Shown: in pieces, positions 12,410 to 22,687 of the stretch
Numbering within the stretch: the stretch's first letter is position 1
Layout: every line of letters starts with the position of its first letter
Source: Ceratorhiza oryzae-sativae
Taxonomy: Eukaryota > Basidiomycota > Agaricomycetes > Cantharellales > Ceratobasidiaceae
Direction of reading: 5' to 3'
Length of the DNA stretch: 64,000 bases
Assembly (NCBI GenBank): GCA_030998015.1
Contig: JARWMV010000055.1
Span: 1-64,000, forward strand
Notes under the pieces: generated by a model
What the model was told of the DNA's origin: nothing
The model's database searches: none
What the model saw: the letters and a program-made list of their open reading frames with translations, nothing else
Position numbers and translations under genes: made by a program

Positions 12410-13249
12410 TACTGTACCTTGTACGCTTGTGTCGTAGCCACCAGAAACCTCCCTGCATGAGATTGAATGCCTCTCGTTGTGAAAATCTGCATCTGAGGCA
12501 GGCTCTTCAAAGCCGGCTTCTGAATCCGAGATATCTGCAAAATCTAGACGAAGATCATGTAACAATTTTGGTTAGCACGCATAGATATCTCGTTTTGTTT
12601 GTATGCTCACCACTATACTCCGATCGAGGCGAAAACACGACCGGCGTGTTGCTCTCATCCCCTAATGTGGGCTCTTCGGGGAGTAGCTCAACACCATAAA
12701 CCAAGAGTGGGAGCTGAGGCAGTGTAATGTCGTCAGATGAGTCGTTGGGGGAGGTGTTATAACAGGTGTAGGCTCGTTTGAGGCGTTTGCAAGGCCAATG
12801 TCGGCCATAATCGCATCAAGATCCAGTGGAAGGCCCAAGTCAGCCAACGAATCGCTGAGACGATACGGAGCTGTCGCAGTCTGAAGAGCATCAAGAACCC
12901 CTTCGCTGCTGGCAGTGGGATTTGGGGCTAGACTAGGCGCTACAGATGGGAGAACAGGGGTTACACGGTTGCTGAAGGTTGAATCCATGGAAGCCAATAT
13001 ATCCGAGCGCGTTGTTTGCCTGCGCATAGAGGCCATGTTTCGAGCAAACTTTCATCGTTGTCGTGGATGCGGTTGGATTCGCCGATCAGCATGCCGGGCA
13101 CAGTGGCATGCTATCCACAACCGTGGTATATCATCCTTGCGGTCATCAGGTAAGTACGAATGCACATGATAGCCAACATACGAAGTACTCACCTCGCTAA
13201 TGGATTCGGAGTGATTCTCCTGCGCACCTTGTCGCTTGGTACGGTTCAA
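12410..13249 (-). CDS. Uncharacterised disordered protein gene (structure uncertain)
   Basis: Minus-strand coding-like segments. A short first exon from ATG at 13,249 (MNRTKRQGAQENHSES) ends at a GTGAGT donor. A Ser/Thr/Pro-rich segment spans 13,036-12,750 (TRSDILASMDSTFSNRV, then LDLDAIMADIGLANASNEP). An LPLLVYGVELLPEEP segment in a different frame covers about 12,735-12,610. A last acidic exon lies near 12,560-12,430 (LRLDFADISDSEAGFEEP). The frame change near 12,750 needs either an unrecognised intron or an indel. Low complexity and acidic character suggest a regulatory or nuclear protein. Family not recognised. Confidence 0.4.
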
Positions 13250-13379
13250 AGCTGGCGTGGAGCGCGTGCAACAATATTAGTGAATGGAATGACCCACAAG
13301 AAGACAACACTCACCGAATTTTTATATCTGACATCCATCTACGCACAGGATGCAGCAGGAGAGATAGGGACAGGTTAGG

Positions 13380-14329
13380 GGAAGTTGCCAAAGCGTGTTA
13401 TCTCTGACAAGTACTGATGCACAACCGTTATTGTCGATTGGAAGTGGCAAGTCGGTCGTGGCGTGAACGAAAAAGTACGTGTTTCAAATAGCACCTATAT
13501 ACACAACACATACACGTCTTTGTCGTATGGAAAGGCTTCGCACAGCTGAGCTGGACGGTCTGGTCTGGGGCGGCAAGATGCTGTCAAGGATAAACAGACG
13601 GAGCAAGAACGAAACTCTCTAGGCGCTCGGGAATAGGGTTCGCCCGGGACACGTGTTCCCCCAGCCCAGCTCCCCTAGCCGAGATTCCTGCCCGGCTCTA
13701 GTACGGGACTCTTACGCGGGCCTAGCCGGGGGTTTTCATCCAAATTTTCTGGAATTTTCGCTGGAACAAGCGCTCCAGGTTTGGTCCAGCGGGTGCGTTT
13801 CGCCAGTGAGGGCTATTAGCCTGCAGGTATTATTTCCAATTCTACCAGGTTATCCATATCCATGCCTGGTCCACACACGTGGATAATGCCTGGGTGTACC
13901 CACGGTGAGGCTGTCCCATGTCAGACTCTATTGTGGCTTTACGATTTGCATACATAGGCATCTATTTTTCCCACAGGATGTATTGATCCCCACCTCAGCA
14001 TGTGGTCATGCATCACATGTGAAAGAAGTTTTATTTTTTCCTGTACAAAGGGTGGTCGGCCCAACATTATTCCTTATCAATGGGTTATTCTGTTCTGACG
14101 TTAGCACAAGGAGTGGATAACTAAAATAGATGCACATCACTTCTATGTGGCTGCCCACCCATTCAAGAGGTCCAGCCTGTTTGAGGCTCTTTGTCTGGCG
14201 AATTGTACATGGATAATAGTAGATCCACAATCATGAACAGCAATAATATTTAAGTGCTCATGAATTCCTCAATGGTTCAATATCCTCCCACATCCAGCCA
14301 TCTTGCCGTCGTCTTTTCCAAACTCAATT
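13380..14329. other. Intergenic, GC-rich block and promoter region
   Basis: 13,625-13,740 is GC-rich with CCGGG-type words resembling the 9,410-9,760 block. The remainder is AT-richer and leads into the next gene. No coding segment or repeat boundary is supported. Confidence 0.4.
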
Positions 14330-15498
14330 ATGCAATCTGAGCTTCGAGTACCAACTAAGCTTGAGTATCGCTATGCACGTAAGAGTAGGAATCCCCAGCA
14401 CCTGCGATTATCCGCAGATTTATGCAAAACATTTCCCATCGTCGACAATAAATGGTATGATCTTCATGTTGAGGGGGTCCAAAACTTCCTCTGGCAGTGC
14501 GACATATGGCCGATAGTCAAACAAGAGCTTGACCGCTGCTCACTACGATGTAAGTATGTCTTTGTCAATATCCAATTTCTAATACAATCTGGGTACAGAT
14601 AACACAAAAGCGATCATACTTGGAGTCAAAGCTGCAGGTGAAACAGAGTGGGTCAAGGCAAAAATTAGTCCCAATGAGCGAACGATTCGGGTTTCACTTG
14701 GTGGTGAGCAGCCAATAATTTATTTTACAGTGAGTCACTACATGTTGCAGGCTTCACGTCTTACAATTAAATTTAATAGAAGTCAAAGGGACCAAGTTCG
14801 CTAGCAAGCACTGTTTCAACATTAGGCTCGCAAAAGAGTACCCCTGGCCAGGGTTCAGTTCCTCCCAGCGAGCTGGACGATAGCATGATCATCCTTGATG
14901 ATATTGCCACCGATGCTGTTGTGGTTCAAACACCAAAGTCCAACCTCCTTGAATTGGTGCCGGATACTGAATTTGAACATGAGGTGGTCGAAGAGGTTTC
15001 TGAATCAAGCTTCAAATTTGATGCAGAAGCGCCAGTGGTAAGTTTGATACATCCTGTTGTGACACGATTCACTTACAAGGCTCTATTTGTAGAGCGGCGA
15101 TACCTTGTTCTATCTTACACTGTTGCGTATATCGCGGCTTGAATCAATCCAGGAGAACAATATGGTGACGTTTGATACTGTCAATCAGCTGGGAATATTT
15201 CAAGGCCTCAAAAACATTCCCAAGACACAGGTGCGATCTATTAGATGCTAATCTTAGATAGTGCCTCACACAATTGCAACAGGACCAATATGATGCCCTA
15301 GTGGCTAAACTCAAGATCACACAGGTTGACTTTCCAACGGGAATCCTCCCATGGGAGGATGCCAAATTATGGCGAAAGTTGGGCAAAAAGTGGATTCGCA
15401 CCCCTGAGGTTGATAGAAATTGGTTGAAAAGTAGGGAGTGGAAGGGAGTCGCAAATGCCTTACACAAGATCGATACGATCACAGAAATGTCTCCCTGA
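14330..15498 (+). CDS. Five-exon gene of unknown function, 300 aa
   Basis: Exons at 14,330-14,549, 14,599-14,729, 14,780-15,037, 15,153-15,230 and 15,283-15,498. Phases close exactly and every junction is GT-AG (GTAAGT, GTGAGT, GTAAGT, GTGCGA donors). The start is the ATG at 14,330 (MQSELRVPTKLEYRYARKSR). The N-terminal part is compact and basic with aromatic residues (WYDLHVEGVQNFLWQCDIWP). The middle (exon 3) is acidic, Ser/Thr-rich and probably disordered, and the C terminus is Lys/Trp-rich (KLWRKLGKKWIRTPE). I do not recognise the family; the arrangement would suit a chromatin or transcription-linked protein. No disabling mutation was seen. A short-LTR element begins about 150 bp downstream. 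Confidence 0.6.
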
Positions 15499-15644
15499 TA
15501 CAGTCGTGACCCCAATGATGTATACTGGCAAATAGGTATAGGTAGTTTCAAATATGAGTTGATCAATGACTAAGGCTATGATACTGCCAGAACAATGTCG
15601 CCGAGGGCAGGATTCGTGCGCCTTTGATGCCCACCCCCCGACGG

Positions 15645-15784
15645 TGTTGGATGTCACACCTGGCTGCACGCATTGAGTCATGTGATTTGTATCAGTGTAT
15701 TTAGGCGTCGTAGTAGAAAATTTTACATGAGAGAGAGATTTCACCTAACCACCATGTATCCTGCCCGCTACCTCGAGTTTGACA
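15645..15784 (+). repeat. 5' LTR of the short retroelement
   Basis: 140 bp, TG...CA ends, and nearly identical to 16,983-17,122. Several of the few differences are C/T changes at CpG (for example GGCGTCG against GGCATCG). Confidence 0.75.
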
Positions 15785-16982
15785 GGTTATGAGCCCCGAC
15801 AGCTTGTTGTACTTGTGCTTATTCCTCACTCTTATCTCACTCGAAGACCTGACAGTTCTTTTCTGTCATTGTATGCACTCTAGTCGACAACATCCGTATC
15901 TGTATGCGGAGCGACATTTTGCCATTTGCGGCACTTAGCATAGACAGGCATCCGTTCGGGAGGAGTAGTGGAGACAGACGAGGAGGACCGAGGGGCAGAG
16001 CGGTGGCAAAGGCGAATGGCCGAAGCCGTGGCACAATGTGCGGCACTCGCTCCAAAGGCTCGAAAGAGCAAGGTCAGCAAACTGAGAACCTACGCGGAGC
16101 TAACGGAGCGCCAGACCACCCAAGCGCATCGACGCCACGATGGGGTAGAAAGCTGGGTGAATGCTCAAGGCGGGGGGACGGCAGAAGCGACCGAAATTCT
16201 GTGCCCATGAAGACACATGACTATCCAGAAGGCCCGACGATCCGAGGCTGGAGCAGGGATTGCTCACAGGGACGGACAACTGAGGAAGGACGAGCCGTGA
16301 TAGGGTGAGCGTGCGGACTCCACTCGAGGCGGGTGTGAGGGGGCATGCATTGGCGAGCGCGGGGGTGCTACATGTCAATTGGGTTATCGACGGTGCACGG
16401 ACGCGACTCGTAGGCCGAGCTTTCACGCTCGGATTTTGGCGCATAAGCTGGCGAAGCACTGTTGGACCTACCGGGGTTGCCTAGCGCGCAAGATGGCGAT
16501 GTACGCGGGGAATCCGAAGACGCAGATTCAAGGCCTGGCGAGGCTAAACGCATTGGTCATCGAGTCGACACACTTTGTCGACAGTCTATCGAAGCGCGAG
16601 GTCGATGCAGCGCATTCGACGCGTCAAGTTGAGCTTTTTTGAACGACGTCTTTCGACGGACCATTAGGAAATGTCTGGAAAGAAGGTCAACCTCAAAACC
16701 CACAATCGACATATGCTGGACCGTAAACTGATCGACAAACCAAACTTTGAGCCTATAAGAGCCGCTGAGCCATGGCCACTTGGTCTCTGAGCGACGACGC
16801 GGGGCGCAAGTCACGGTGGTGCGAGTGTGTGCGCTCATGAAGCGACGTGTATGACCTAATCTGATTCCTTTTGACCAAGTTCCGATCTGTTTTCTACCGT
16901 TCTTTTTTGCACAGACTGTAGATTTTCTTCTGTTTTTCTTTTGTTTCTCTCCTCTCTGCTTACACCCACATTTGAGGGGGTG

Positions 16983-17122
16983 TGTTGGATGTCACATGTG
17001 GCTGCACGCATTGAGTCATGTGATTTGTATCAGTGTATTTAGGCATCGTAGTAGAAAATTTTACATGAGAGAGAGATTTCACTTAACCACTATGTATCCT
17101 GCCTGCTACCTCGATTGTGACA
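16983..17122 (+). repeat. 3' LTR of the short retroelement
   Basis: Second 140-bp direct repeat, preceded by a purine-rich tract and followed by the 5-bp duplication GATGG. Confidence 0.75.
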
Positions 17123-17556
17123 GATGGTGATCAAGTCAGAGTAATGCAGAATAATCTAGAAAAATCTAAAGATATCTTAAGGACTGCAGGAGCCCAGCTT
17201 TAAGTTAGAAATCTCGTCGCAATCTTTGGTGCTCTCTTTGGCCCGCATATACTTTACCATTTTACATATGTATGCTCCGTTTTTGGGCTGGTTTATATGA
17301 TTCTTACAGGTCATGCAGACATGAGAGCTACTCAAGGTACTTCTGCTAAGCCGATTTCAGCTGTAGTCCCTCCCAAAACCCCTGTCAAACGACACCGTTT
17401 GATTGGTGATTTAAGGGCGACCCTAATCATGAATAAACCCCAAATAAGAATTCCCCCGACTCTATAAATCATGGGGGTTTCTACTGTACATGCACCAGAG
17501 CGCGTAATAGCCAGACGCATCCGCCCCGCCATCCTCAAAGCGCCACGCCTCACGCT
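17123..17556. other. Intergenic, no supported gene
   Basis: Short overlapping frames on both strands around 17,332-17,556 with no recognisable domain. Nothing else is seen. Confidence 0.4.
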
Positions 17557-18301
17557 GCATCAGGAAAGCGAGCCGTGTCTAATTAGCTCTCAACAGCGCG
17601 TTGAGCTGGTCGAGGACCCCGAAATGAAACCTGCAATCGTTAGCGCTCTTGAGAGCTCATAAGAGCTCGACCGGCACGGGGTAGAATCGGGCTCCGATGT
17701 CAGTTAGTTGGAAATTGAGTGATGTCCATATGCGTGTGTCGAAGTCTCCTATTGGCTAGTGATTTTGTGGCAGTGAATAAAGGTATTTGCAATATTCATC
17801 AATATCTGGAACTAGCGGGGCGTTTTGAATGGTTTTAGTGCCAGTAGATGCGCAAAGCAAAACTACCCCCGTGTACATGCTGGGCGACTAAGTTGTAGAC
17901 ATTGCTACCACGTTCGTGGGTGACTTCGCATGGGCGGAATGGCTATGTTCAGGCCAACAGATCAAGTCGGCCCTACTCTAGCGAACAAGTGCAGTAGGTG
18001 TGGCATGTGAAGGCATGCACAGCCATGATTAATCTGCCGATAGGCGAGGCTGCGATATCACGCATGTATGAACTGTATCTATAAGATGTTCCATTTATGA
18101 CCACTGTTGGCGATATCTGCTAGGGTAAGCCGATATCACTCAATTGCCAACTAACTGACATCGGAGTCCGATTTTACCCCATGCCGGTCGAGCTCTTATG
18201 AGCTCTCAAGAGCGCTAACGATTGCAGGTTTCATTTCGGGGCCCTCGACCAGCTCAATGCGCTGTTTAGAGCTAATTAGACGCGGCTCGTTTTCCCGATG
18301 C
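17557..18301 (+). mobile_element. 745-bp inverted-repeat element, copy 2
   Basis: Complete copy. It starts GCATCAGGAAAGCGAGCC and ends with the complement GGCTCGTTTTCCCGATGC. The inverted ends extend about 175 bp with scattered changes. It lies in the opposite orientation to copy 1 (1-727), 16.8 kb away, and matched it wherever compared. No coding frame. Probably a non-autonomous DNA transposon. Confidence 0.8.
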
Positions 18302-19188
18302 TATTTTAACCCACCGACATGTCACGCCCGCCGCATTAGTTGCCTGAAACTAAAACAGCCTCCGATTAGGAGCCCTGGGAGCTGACAGCTGCCAGATTAG
18401 GTTCGAATCAACCTGGTGTGCCCGAATTAGGTGGTTCGGAACTCACAAGCGGCTAACTTAGTTCGCCAGGAACCATTTCGCGAGAGAATTAGTTTTCCGC
18501 TGGGCGGATTAGTTGTGTTCGCGCCAACAGTAGGTGGATTAGTTTTGGGCCGCGCAGACTAGTTGTATTAGTACTTGGCTAGCGTCCGGTTTGCGTGATT
18601 AATTCCTTGTTAGTTCTATGCGGGTGCCACGATCAACCAATGTCCGTATACTCGATCCTCGGCCTCTAGTTCCGCATTCATTCTTGAATATGGTCGCATT
18701 TTACTTTATACGGTATTATCGATTAGCATAGTGTATAGTAAACACTTTTGTACTGTTCAACGAATCATGACGTCACCGTAAGGGTTAGCAGCGCGAACCA
18801 CAACGCCGGAGCCAATTATTATGGCTATCTTCCGAGCTCTAATAATTGGTCATCCACTGTCTACAAGCAAACCCGTTTTTATAGCGGACTGGCCGTTTAC
18901 GGTCTCTGGGCAATCGACTTTAGGCGCTATGTTTGACCTATTGCGAGAGCTCCTGTACGACAATTTGGGAATTGGGGTATATTAATATTTGAAGCATGTT
19001 GATTGTGATGGCTTTTCAGCTATCTGCCGTGTTTTTTTGTTTATATTGTATTCAAATGTTTGACTCTGCCATTTGTCAAGCGCTATCTATGACGATGTCT
19101 TAAGTAATGATAAGCCGGTAAAATTTGCCACGCATATCACCGGTCTTCGTAATTTTTACTTCACAACACCCACTACCATCTGTTTCCT
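18302..19188. other. Intergenic with a spaced ATTAG motif
   Basis: Between 18,335 and 18,575 the word (G)ATTAG(T/G) recurs about nine times in the same orientation at 20-40 bp spacing, set in otherwise unrelated GC-rich sequence. The rest of the stretch is AT-rich upstream DNA of the TET/JBP-like gene. No gene is supported. Confidence 0.4.
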
Positions 19189-21076
19189 ATGCAATCCGGT
19201 AGATCCGACCAGCCAACCTCTGGCCGATCGCGCAGACGTGGGCCCAGCGTTAGGCAGCGAGCAGAGTCACAAACTCAACCTCGTGGTGGGTTTTGAGCTC
19301 AAGATTTATGTTTAGCATAAGTAGATACTGAAAGTAAATAGCACCAAAGCGTGCCAAGCTTGAGGTAGATGCGCTTGCGAGCGAAGAGACCTCGTTTGGC
19401 TCTGCAGCACACACCAGTTTGACGACCCCCACATCTTCCACAAATGCTTCGCCGCTGCCATCGGCTGTATCTTTGCCTTCGATTGCTCCTGGGCCGAGTT
19501 CAACAATTGTATCATCGAGACTTCAGAATTCACCAGTCCCAACGGTGATCGTCAACCCACCAAATGATAATACTGCTGAAGAGGAGGTGAGTATGTGCAA
19601 TGGGTATAAATGTTCCTTTGCTGATGCGTCATACGTAGGAGGAAGGAAACAGTGGGGATGACGAAGCAGGCGAAGGCGACGTGCTGACTGCAAGTCAGAA
19701 GAGGGAGAAGAGGCGTAGATCGCAGCAGAAACGAAAAAAACGAAGTAACGAAGTTCTTATATTATGATTTGATTTGTATTGACCGGATCTTAGAGATAGA
19801 TAATGCACGGAAGTTACTTCTTTTTGGGTGCCCTATGTCTGATTACGAAGACATCTTCAACTGGGACGACAAGAAAGTCCTCGAGGAGGGGGCTAAAGTT
19901 AGGCGCGAATCGAAGGAATCGATCTCAAAAGACGGTCGAATATGGTTTGTCGACTTGGACCATCGTATGAAGCGCCGCGGGGGTACTAGTCCATCGTCAT
20001 ATGAGGGTGAAGTCCCAGATCTGTCCGACAAGCGTCTGCGATCCGATGGATGGACACTGTTGACGCATGGTATTACCTTTGGGTATCGTACCAATGCTGA
20101 TGGCAGAAATGTTTTGGTATTTGCTGCCCGGTTTCAGCCTTACAAGGAGATGACGCCAAGTGAGCTGAGCGACATGCAATTTATGGCGCGTCATCTTCAT
20201 GACCTAGGACGGCTGTTCTACCCGGTCAAAAACGGGTCGCTTCGTGGTGTGTGACATTTTACATTCTGCTAATGATGAAGGCTTATTGCTACATGCAGGT
20301 GGTATAATGTTTGCAGAGGGGTGGAGGCGAGGATATGAAGCTCTACATCGGCTGGGTCTGTATAAGCTCATGAGGAACGGGAAGGGAACAAAGGAAGAGT
20401 ATGCTAAATTTATTGAAGAGATGGAGCTAGCATCGGTGAGCGTTTCACATATCGAAATAATGTATACTGACGGAGAAATAGGACATTTATGCGAAGCGGT
20501 ATAAGCAGTTAGCTCCTCGGGAGTATCTTTCGTCCTGTGACTTTGTGGAGGAGAGTGGTGTTCCACGGTTTGGAACGTCAGAGATTGATAGCACGGTAAA
20601 TTGCTTCAATTTTGTCTGTGAAGTAACTCACATATTGCTAGGGTGCTACTGGAGCATTCGGTTGCAATCTCACTGCTACCTGGGGCGATTTCTGGAATGT
20701 TTACCACCGTGATGATGATGCCTCACCTCGCGCAGCCGGTCTGTGGATGAATACGGATGATTCAGGTAATCTTATCATGGATGCCAAGTTGATCCGTGAG
20801 GCTGTTCAAGGCGGTCTATTTGGTTTGCCTGAATACAAGCTTGCCGTTGACTTTGGTGCTTGTCCAGGGGTTGTTGATTTGATGTGGAGTAGTTTGACTG
20901 ACCTCCATGCCACTTCACCATCAATGACACAGCCCGGATTTCGTCGGGTTGGGACTTCAATCCAGGTGCCAAATTCTACGTTCAATGCTACGCAGAAGAT
21001 GTTGTATGAGGGTCCAGAAGATCGTGCTGTGGCTGGTTTAGATCTTCGTTTGTTTGAGTTGGAGAATGATTTGTAG
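19189..21076 (+). CDS. TET/JBP-like 2OG-Fe(II) dioxygenase
   Basis: Predicted 528-aa protein from seven exons: 19,189-19,285, 19,342-19,586, 19,639-19,744, 19,794-20,246, 20,299-20,435, 20,482-20,595 and 20,642-21,076. Phases are consistent and introns are 46-56 bp. The first 150 residues are Ser/Thr/Pro-rich and end in a strongly basic patch (KREKRRRSQQKRKKR), a plausible nuclear signal. The catalytic half has GGIMFAEGWRRGYEAL, then FGCNLTATWGDFWNVYHRDDDA with the HxD iron ligands. A later DLHATS histidine and a GFRRVGTS arginine are candidates for the distal His and the 2-oxoglutarate contact. The family oxidises 5-methylcytosine (or thymine in JBP) and has expanded in basidiomycetes alongside transposons. 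The substrate here is inferred. The start ATG gives a clean exon 1, but an upstream start is possible. Confidence 0.75.
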
Positions 21077-21654
21077 TGGGCATTAATAGAATACATGTAT
21101 GTATTAGCTTGGCTATTTTAATGTACACAAAATGAAAGACATGTCAAAAACCTAGCATAGTAAAAGCTGAAAACTGTGCAAGTCTAGAAAGGAGTTGAGA
21201 GAGAAAGTCCATCAGGAAAAACTGGGTTTTTTATAAATCAGGATTTCACAGATTATAGCAAATTTATGTAAATTGGTGAAATCCATTTTTTATAAACTTG
21301 CATGTCTTCTGGGGGGCACTTTGAAGATGTGTTGGGGAATTTCAAATTGGTTTCTAACTACAACTGTTTATCCACTGCAATTGCCTATAATCAGCACCCC
21401 CCCACAGTTTATTATAGGTGATAAAAGGGGGGGGACAGCAATTCTTGCAACTGGTTTATACACAGCAATTTCATGCTATAAACAATAATAATTCAGGGGT
21501 TTTTTTCCTGATGTCTTGTATTCTTCAAGTGCATCATACAGAGTATATGAGTCAATTATTGGAGTGTTTTCAGTGAATTCAGGAACAAGATGGCAGGATT
21601 GATGAATGTGTGACGACGGAACAATTGTTTCTTGGTAAGTTCGGTCATATGTTG
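21077..21654. other. Intergenic, AT-rich boundary region
   Basis: No gene. Contains homopolymer runs (ttttttata around 21,228, gggggg near 21,430). Marks the shift from CpG-containing genic DNA to CpG-poor transposon DNA. Confidence 0.4.
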
Positions 21655-21737
21655 CAGTAGAATGTATGTCTACTCATGCATCTTAGACCCAAAAGAGGGT
21701 GATCATGCAAGGACACCCATCTAAGATGGATCAATGT
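21655..21737 (+). repeat. Left terminal inverted repeat of the candidate transposon
   Basis: Starts CAGTAGAATGTATGT and includes CATCTTAGACCC and CACCCATCTAAGATG. Matches the reverse complement of 28,193-28,274 with scattered substitutions and about one base of length difference. Confidence 0.65.
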
Positions 21738-21789
21738 GGACCATGGAGGTTCCAGGTGGCATGAGGGATATTACAATGTTCTTGATCAC

Positions 21790-22600
21790 GTTCATACTCT
21801 TGAATGTACTGATGAGAGTACTCATGAGTGTAATCATGGATGTACTCACAAATGTACTCAGGGGTGTACTCATGAGCATGCTCATGAATATACTCATGGG
21901 AGTACTCATGGGAGTACTCATGAACATACTCATGGGGGTACTCATGGATGTACTCATGAATGTATTCATGGGAGTACTCATGAACATACTCATGAACATA
22001 TTCATGAATGTACTCATGGATGTACTCATGAACATCCTCATGAGTGTACTCATGAATGCACTCATGGGAGTACTCATGGATGTACTCATGAACATACTCA
22101 TGGGAGTACTCATTAACATATTCATGAATATACTCATGACTGTACTCATGAATGTACTCATGGGAATACTCATGAACATACTCATGAATTTACTCATGAA
22201 TGTACCCATGGGAGTACTCATGAACATACTCATGAATTTACTCATGAATGTACTCATGAGTGTACTCACAAACATATTCACAAATGTACTCATGGGAGTA
22301 CTCATGGATGTAATCATGAACATTCTCATGAATGTACTTGTGGGTGTACTTGTGAACACTCTCATGAATGTACTAATGGGTGTAATCATGAACATACTCA
22401 TGAATATGCTCATGAATGTACTTGTGGATGTACTCATGGGTGTACTTATGAACAAGCTCATGAATGTACTGATGCAAGTACTCATGAGTGCAATCCTTAA
22501 CATCCTCATACATGTACTCACAAGTGTACTCATGAATATAATCATTAATATCCTTACAAATGCATTAATTAACATATTATTGAATGTGCCCATGAATGTC
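21790..22600 (+). repeat. 12-bp tandem array (TACTCATGRNNN), left
   Basis: Dozens of 12-bp units share TACTCATG followed by four variable bases (GAATG, GGGAG, GAACA and GGATG versions alternate). Because 12 is a multiple of 3, nearly 300-codon frames stay open on both strands (21,734-22,630 plus, 21,721-22,614 minus). These are low-complexity artefacts, not genes. In a transposon such arrays commonly serve as transposase-binding sites. Confidence 0.85.
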
Positions 22601-22687
22601 AACAATATCACCACCTCTCATACTTCTTGATTCTTATGCTGAACTTCCTTTTCATATGCATGAGCAACATTCAATGTCAATGTTTGT

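Larger units (their letters stand above)
15645..17122 (+). mobile_element. Short-LTR retroelement (TRIM/LARD-like), 1.48 kb
   Basis: Two 140-bp direct repeats, 15,645-15,784 and 16,983-17,122, begin TGTTGGATGTCAC and end TGACA. They are flanked by GACGG on the left and GATGG on the right, a 5-bp target duplication with one change. A purine run (GAGGGGGTG) lies just before the right repeat, as expected for a polypurine tract. The internal 1.2 kb is CpG-rich with frames of 80-134 codons, none with gag or pol motifs. It is probably a non-autonomous element mobilised in trans. The orientation is taken from the purine tract. Confidence 0.75.

Noticed and set aside
19745..19793. Two separate genes split by the TGA near 19,764
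   Set aside because: A GTAACG...TTAG intron removes the stop and joins both parts in frame into one TET/JBP-like gene.
21790..22600. CRISPR-like repeat/spacer pattern
   Set aside because: Units are 12 bp with only four variable bases, in a eukaryotic context without cas genes; it is a minisatellite.
21721..22630. Nearly 300-codon frames on both strands rich in Met/Leu/Asn or Met/Ser/Thr
   Set aside because: They are products of a 12-bp tandem array whose period is a multiple of three; no real protein is implied.
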